Position numbers and translations under genes: made by a program
The notes under the pieces: generated by a model
The model's input: only the letters and a program-made list of their open reading frames with translations
Database searches by the model: none
Told to the model about the DNA's origin: nothing
Shown here: positions 5,024 to 8,911 of the stretch, in pieces
Numbering within the stretch: the stretch's first letter is position 1
Layout: each line of letters opens with the position of its first letter
DNA from: RBG-13-43-22 sp040755035
Lineage (GTDB): Bacteria; Desulfobacterota; RBG-13-43-22
Assembly (NCBI GenBank): GCA_040755035.1
Contig: JBFMBU010000171.1
Coordinates: 1 to 8,911 of the forward strand
Direction: 5' to 3'
Length of the DNA: 8,911 nucleotides

Positions 5024-5705
5024 GACTGACATGTCAGTCAAAGATAATAAAAATCCGAGAAACTCCACCAAAGATAGATTACTCAATGCCGCAGTAAAGA
5101 TCTTTCACCAAAAAGGTTTTCAAAAAACACGAGTGTCGGACATCGTTAGTGAAGCCTCCCTCGCCCAAGGGACTTTTTATTTGTACTTTAAATCCAAGGA
5201 AGATATTTTTAAGCAAATTACCATTGAGCATTCCAGCCGCTTTGTAACGGTGTTCGATGAAACCAAAGAGCTTTTTAAGGGCAGAAACCCTAAGGATATC
5301 AGGCAGAATATCAGTCATTTTCTTAATAACCTGCTTGAAGTTTACAAACAGAATATTCAGATCTCCGAACTGCTCTTCAGGGAAATCAGAGGGCATGGAG
5401 GCATTTTTACCGATGTTCAAATAAATTTATTTAACAGCTTTATCCGACTTCTTCAGAAACATATGAAGCGGGATCTCCCTCAGCGAAAATTTAATCATAA
5501 AGATTCCGAAATCGACGCCATTTTCCTGTTGGGGATTTTTTTGTACAGTACAGATTATTTTTTATTGATGAAAAAGCAGTTTAACACTGAAAAACTGGGC
5601 CATAAAATGACTGACTTTATGTTGAACGGATTAAAGCTTGACCACGATTCCCTCTCCCCAAGAAAACTGAACAGACACACAAACACTAAGGGCAAAACAA
5701 TGTGA
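5022..5705 (+). CDS. TetR/AcrR family transcriptional regulator
   Basis: A 227-aa one-component repressor. The N-terminal DNA-binding domain is clear: TKDRLLNAAVKIFHQKGF (16-33), then VSDIVSEASLAQGTFYLYFK (38-57) with the helix-turn-helix and the YxYFxxKEDIF signature. The remaining helical domain (about 70-215) would bind a ligand and dimerise; it is not recognised. The ATG at 5022 and the one at 5031 are both possible starts, and neither has a ribosome binding site. A perfect 18-bp palindrome starts within the first codon. The gene is visibly richer in A and T than the genes on both sides, hinting at separate origin. By family and position it probably represses itself and perhaps the dehydratase operon starting 91 bp downstream; acyl-CoA-type effectors are common for such neighbours, but the ligand here is unknown. 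Confidence 0.9.
   Translation: MTDMSVKDNKNPRNSTKDRLLNAAVKIFHQKGFQKTRVSDIVSEASLAQGTFYLYFKSKEDIFKQITIEHSSRFVTVFDETKELFKGRNPKDIRQNISHFLNNLLEVYKQNIQISELLFREIRGHGGIFTDVQINLFNSFIRLLQKHMKRDLPQRKFNHKDSEIDAIFLLGIFLYSTDYFLLMKKQFNTEKLGHKMTDFMLNGLKLDHDSLSPRKLNRHTNTKGKTM
5023..5040. promoter_or_regulatory. Predicted TetR operator, perfect palindrome
   Basis: TGACTGACATGTCAGTCA is an 18-bp perfect palindrome without spacer, typical in size and symmetry for a TetR-family operator. It spans codons 1-6 of the TetR gene and lies just downstream of the predicted -10 box, so an occupied site would block initiation or early elongation. No second copy is seen elsewhere in the window, including the 91 bp before the dehydratase gene. 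Confidence 0.65.
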
Positions 5706-5796
5706 ACCTTTCACGAAAGAGCTGGTTACCCGGTTGATCGCGGCGGTCTTTTTTCCCGGGCGGAACGTAAATCGGTTTATTGAAAAGGAGGACGGT

Positions 5797-6918
5797 ATGA
5801 CGATCTCGGAAACGTTTTCAGAGGCGGTTTCTCTACCCAACCGATGGATCAATGCTTCGAAAAACCAGGGGAAAAAAGTACTGGGCTACTTTTGTTCCTA
5901 TATCCCTGAGGAAATCATGACCGCCGGGGGTTTCCAGCCGCTGCGGATGAGGGCCTGGGGATGTACGGACACCCCTATGGGCGATGCCTACATGTCGTCC
6001 ACCACCTGCAGCTTCACCCGCTGTGTCCTGGAATTGGCTTCGGAAGAAAAATATGATTTTCTTGACGGCCTCATCGCTTATAACAGTTGTGATCAAATCC
6101 GCCGTCTCTATGACAACATCCGCTTCAAGGCCCCTTTCCCCTATCAGTATTTTATCAGTGTTCCCTGCACCCAAACGGCCGTTACCCTGGATTGGTTTAA
6201 TCACGAACTGGTCAAATTCAAAGAGGATCTGGAGAAACATTTTCTTGTCTCCATAGAGGAGAAAAATCTGAAAGAGGCCATCCGGCTGCAAAACGAGACC
6301 CGCTCTCTCTTTGAGCGACTGTATGATCTCAGAAAAAAAGAAGCCCCGCCGGTCAGCGGATCGGAGGTGCTGAAGATCTTTCTGGCCTCCGTATCCATGC
6401 CGGTTCAAGAATTCAACCCCTTACTGAAAAAACAGCTCGAGGACCTGGAAAAGAGTGAAGGCCTTTCCGGTTTTCGGGCCAGGATCATGCTCATCGGCAG
6501 TCACCTCGATGAGCCGGAGTTCATCGATATCATCGAAGAACAGGGCGGCTTGGTGGTTACCGATTCCCTCTGTTTCGGAAACCGTTTTTTCAGAAATCAG
6601 GTGGATGAAAACACCGAGCCCCTTTCCGCGCTGGCCGAGCGGTATCTCAACAAAATCTCCTGTCCCCGCATGTCCGGCGGGCAGGCCGATCGGACCCGAT
6701 TCATCATGGATCAGATTAAAGAATTTAAGGTGGACGGCGTCGTCATCGAACGGATGAAATTCTGCCCCATCTGGTGGGGAGAGGCCTATATCATCCGCGA
6801 TGAACTGAAGAAAGAAGGCATCCCCTGTCTTGAACTGGAACGGGAATATGTCTTAAGCGGCGCCGGCGCCATAAAAACCCGGGTGCAGGCCTTTATGGAA
6901 ACTCTGGAAGGGAGGTAA
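5797..6918 (+). CDS. 2-hydroxyacyl-CoA dehydratase / benzoyl-CoA reductase family subunit (smaller)
   Basis: A 373-aa HGD-D family protein, one of two iron-sulfur subunits of a radical-type dehydratase or reductase. Family motifs appear in order: GYFCSYIPEEIMTAGGFQPL (30-49), TTCSFTRC (69-76), YNSCDQIRRLYD (95-106), TDSLCFGNRFF (255-265), ERMKFCPIWWGEAYIIRDEL (318-337) and IKTRVQAFMETLEG at the end. C71, C98 and C323 have the spacing of the three cluster-ligating cysteines known in this family. AAAAGGAGG precedes the ATG at 5797; an upstream in-frame TTG (5734) has no such site and was not used. Length fits BcrC/BadD or HgdB-type subunits. The next gene starts 6 bp after the stop and encodes the partner. 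Substrate: a (R)-2-hydroxyacyl-CoA or an aromatic-type acyl-CoA; the sequence does not decide. Confidence 0.9.
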   Translation: MTISETFSEAVSLPNRWINASKNQGKKVLGYFCSYIPEEIMTAGGFQPLRMRAWGCTDTPMGDAYMSSTTCSFTRCVLELASEEKYDFLDGLIAYNSCDQIRRLYDNIRFKAPFPYQYFISVPCTQTAVTLDWFNHELVKFKEDLEKHFLVSIEEKNLKEAIRLQNETRSLFERLYDLRKKEAPPVSGSEVLKIFLASVSMPVQEFNPLLKKQLEDLEKSEGLSGFRARIMLIGSHLDEPEFIDIIEEQGGLVVTDSLCFGNRFFRNQVDENTEPLSALAERYLNKISCPRMSGGQADRTRFIMDQIKEFKVDGVVIERMKFCPIWWGEAYIIRDELKKEGIPCLELEREYVLSGAGAIKTRVQAFMETLEGR

Positions 6919-6924
6919 GAGCCG

Positions 6925-8256
6925 ATGACTGAAGATAAATTTACCCCATACGAAGAATTTGCCGCCCGGGAATGGCCCTCCGACCTGGGCCTGTGGAAAA
7001 ACCTGCTCCTGGGCTTCATTGCCAACATGAGGCTGAATATGGCCGCCGGGGCAGCGGAAACCCCCATGGGCGAATACATGCTGGACATGTTTGCCCGCAT
7101 CGCCAAAGCCCGCCTGGAAGGGAAGCCTATCATTATGCATCCCTTCAATTACGGTCCTGAGCTCTTTTACGCCATGGATCTGGAACCTCTGATGCAGGAG
7201 GTCTTCAGTGTGGGGCTGGCTCCCTTCCATTTAAACGAACCCTATATCGACCTGGCCAATCAGATGGGCTATGGAGATAATCCCACCCTCTGCAACGCCC
7301 AGCGGCCGCTCATCGCCACCCATATGAACGGCGATGCCCCCAAAGTCGATCTGCTCTTCTATCTCTCGGCCCCCTGCAACTCCTTAGCCACGACCTATCA
7401 GGTCTATCAGCATATGACCGGTATTCCGACCTTCACCATGGATATCCCCTACTGGAGTCATGACCCCGCCTCTCCTTATTTTGAAGAAAAGACTTTGGGG
7501 TACATGAAGGCCCAGTATAAAGATCTGATCCCCTGGCTGGAAAAGCAGACCAACCGTACCTTTAATCCTGACCGCTTTCAGGAAACCATGGCCCGGGTCA
7601 ACCGCTGCCGTGAAAATATCATGGAATTTAACGATCTGCTCAAGACCGTCCCCTGCCCGGTGAACAGCATGGAAAGTTTCAGCAATTACCTGGCCATGGT
7701 TCTGGCCGGTGGGACCGAAGAGGCCGTGCAGCTCACCAAATGGTTTCGGGATTATGCCGCCGAGAACGTCAGGAATAAAAAAGCCGGAGTTCCCGGTGAA
7801 AAGCTTCGGATCGCCTGGCCTTATACCCACACTTTCTTCGACCGGGACCTCTTCCCCTGGATTGAAGAAAAATTCAAGGCCGTGGTCATTATGGATATCC
7901 TCGGGTTCTATAATATCCCCCCCCACGACACCTCCACCCTGGAGAAATGCTTTGACAGTCTGGCCCTGGGCACCCTGGACTTCTCCATGATTCACACCTG
8001 CCGCGGCCCGGCTGAGTTTTATATCGATTATCTCTTGCGCTATGTAGAGGATTATCGGATCGATTGCGTAATCATCCCCATGCAGTTCGCCTGCAAACAT
8101 GCCTACGCCATCACCAAAATAGCCGCCGAAGCGGTACGCCGGGAGGCGGATATACCGGTCCTGATTTTCGGCTGCGACCCTTACGATTCCCGCGAGGTCC
8201 CCTCGGAAGAGATCCGGGGCAAGATAGAAGAATTTATAACGGAAATTGTTTTATAG
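6925..8256 (+). CDS. 2-hydroxyacyl-CoA dehydratase / benzoyl-CoA reductase family subunit (larger)
   Basis: A 443-aa partner subunit of the same HGD-D fold but strongly diverged from its neighbour. It has an N-terminal extension of about 65 residues before KPIIMHPFNYGPELFYAMDL, which replaces the usual GYFCSYIPEE segment. NPTLCNAQRP (119-128), YLSAPCNSLATTY (146-158) and IIPMQFACKHAYAI (383-396) are the counterparts of the cluster-binding motifs, giving C123, C151 and C390 as likely ligands. The cysteine found in the DSLCFGNRFF motif of the smaller subunit is absent here (MDILGFYN, 323-330). The ribosome binding site GGGAGG overlaps the end of the upstream gene. Length resembles BcrB/BadE or HgdA-type subunits. 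It is expected to form the heterodimeric catalytic component with the 373-aa subunit and to be reduced by the activator encoded 11 bp downstream. Confidence 0.88.
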   Translation: MTEDKFTPYEEFAAREWPSDLGLWKNLLLGFIANMRLNMAAGAAETPMGEYMLDMFARIAKARLEGKPIIMHPFNYGPELFYAMDLEPLMQEVFSVGLAPFHLNEPYIDLANQMGYGDNPTLCNAQRPLIATHMNGDAPKVDLLFYLSAPCNSLATTYQVYQHMTGIPTFTMDIPYWSHDPASPYFEEKTLGYMKAQYKDLIPWLEKQTNRTFNPDRFQETMARVNRCRENIMEFNDLLKTVPCPVNSMESFSNYLAMVLAGGTEEAVQLTKWFRDYAAENVRNKKAGVPGEKLRIAWPYTHTFFDRDLFPWIEEKFKAVVIMDILGFYNIPPHDTSTLEKCFDSLALGTLDFSMIHTCRGPAEFYIDYLLRYVEDYRIDCVIIPMQFACKHAYAITKIAAEAVRREADIPVLIFGCDPYDSREVPSEEIRGKIEEFITEIVL

Positions 8257-8267
8257 GAGGTGGCTGA

Positions 8268-8911
8268 ATGATTGTTGCCGGTTGTGATGTAGGTTCCCTG
8301 ACGGGTAAGGTGGTCATTATGAAAGATGGTGAAATCATTTCCTCGAGCATCGTCCCCACCACCATCAAGCCTGAAAAAACGGCTCGTAATGCCATGGACG
8401 GGGCCCTGGAAAAATGCGGGCTGTCTCTCGAGGCCATTGAATACCTCGTCGGAACAGGCTATGGCCGGGTAAAAATTCCTTTCGCCAATGATAATGTGTC
8501 CGAAATATCCTGTCACGGCAAAGGGGCCAATGCCCTGGTCCCCAGCATCCGTTTGATTATCGACGTCGGCGGTCAGGACTGTAAAGTAATCCGGGTCAAT
8601 AAAAACGGAAAATTGTTGGATTTTGCCATGAATGACAAGTGCGCCGCCGGGACCGGAAGATTTCTGGAGACTATGGCCCGGGCCCTGGAACTAAAACTGG
8701 AGGAGATGGGCCCCCTGTCCCTGAAATCCAAGGCGCCCACGGCCATAACAGCCCAGTGCAGCGTCTTTGCCGAAACCGAGGTGGTCAGCCGCATGGCCGA
8801 AGGGGCCGAGGTGGAGGATATCGTGGCCGGTATCCATGACGCGGTGGCCTCCAGGATCATGACTCTGATTAAAAGAGTGGGGTTGGAGGAGGATATCACC
8901 ATCACTGGTGG
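8268..8911 (+). CDS. ATP-dependent activator (HgdC/BcrA-type ASKHA ATPase), partial
   Basis: The first 214 residues of an acetate kinase/sugar kinase/Hsp70/actin-fold ATPase that feeds low-potential electrons to the two HGD-D subunits by ATP-driven transfer. Visible motifs: phosphate-1 loop GCDVGSLTGK (5-14), VGTGYGRVKIPFAND (61-75), phosphate-2 loop IIDVGGQDCKVI (97-108), NDKCAAGTGRFLE (122-134), TAQCSVFAETEV (161-172) and the beginning of the adenosine motif ITITGG at the window edge. C125 and C164 correspond to the two cysteines per monomer that hold the [4Fe-4S] cluster between the subunits of HgdC-like dimers. GGAGG overlaps the stop of the preceding gene. The length cannot be read: a stop soon after (about 260-290 aa) would suggest an HgdC- or BcrD-like protein, a length over 400 aa a BcrA-like one. 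Confidence 0.92.
   Translation, partial: MIVAGCDVGSLTGKVVIMKDGEIISSSIVPTTIKPEKTARNAMDGALEKCGLSLEAIEYLVGTGYGRVKIPFANDNVSEISCHGKGANALVPSIRLIIDVGGQDCKVIRVNKNGKLLDFAMNDKCAAGTGRFLETMARALELKLEEMGPLSLKSKAPTAITAQCSVFAETEVVSRMAEGAEVEDIVAGIHDAVASRIMTLIKRVGLEEDITITG

Noticed and set aside
5734..5796. N-terminal extension of the small dehydratase subunit from a TTG start
   Set aside because: There is no ribosome binding site at 5734, whereas GGAGG precedes the ATG at 5797, and family similarity begins after that ATG.
5833..6408. 191-codon antisense open frame over the small dehydratase subunit
   Set aside because: It is a shadow of a strongly supported plus-strand gene, with no family resemblance.
7384..8100. 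238-codon open frame antisense to the large dehydratase subunit
   Set aside because: It is a shadow frame in GC-rich coding sequence; the plus-strand protein carries the conserved family motifs.

Overview
The window looks like a chromosomal fragment from an anaerobic bacterium, most plausibly a member of the Desulfobacterota (former Deltaproteobacteria). This is inferred from the oxygen-sensitive 2-hydroxyacyl-CoA dehydratase / benzoyl-CoA reductase type enzymes, the MCAD-like acyl-CoA dehydrogenase, the IS200-like transposase and the general codon style. No rRNA or other taxonomic marker is present, so the assignment is only inference.

Left part (1-3600), accessory region with debris. It opens with the 3' end of a membrane-anchored alpha/beta-hydrolase-like gene interrupted by an in-frame TGA. 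Next comes a decayed HicB relic on the minus strand. Then there is an IS200-like/REP-associated tyrosine transposase gene (tnpA, minus) bracketed by related inverted ends. The 5' third of tnpA and its upstream end are tandemly duplicated (336-bp units, 1569-1904 and 1905-2240, 6 differences by eye). The extra copy encodes a 92-aa product with the HUH motif but no catalytic tyrosine. A 370-bp AT-rich gap follows, then an intact hicAB toxin-antitoxin pair (minus) with a promoter, a palindromic operator over the -35 box and a plausible terminator. Upstream of hicA lie a 37-codon ghost of an acyl-CoA dehydrogenase C-terminus, a 47-bp segment with 9-bp inverted repeats, and a TTCAAG-rich patch.

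Right part (3656-8911), metabolic cluster, all on the plus strand. It contains an acyl-CoA dehydrogenase, a TetR/AcrR regulator with a perfect 18-bp palindrome starting inside its own start codon, two different HGD-D family subunits (373 and 443 aa) and the start of their ASKHA-type ATP-dependent activator, cut by the window end. The last three genes are tightly spaced (6 and 11 bp) with strong ribosome binding sites and form an operon. The activator would fire single electrons, driven by ATP hydrolysis, into the two-subunit iron-sulfur component. That component then either dehydrates a (R)-2-hydroxyacyl-CoA or reduces an aromatic-type acyl-CoA. The subunit order (about 380 aa, about 440 aa, activator) resembles bcrC-bcrB-bcrA, but the sequence alone does not settle the substrate. 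The TetR protein is the likely acyl-CoA- or substrate-responsive repressor of itself and possibly of the operon. The acyl-CoA dehydrogenase probably acts in the same acyl-CoA pathway.
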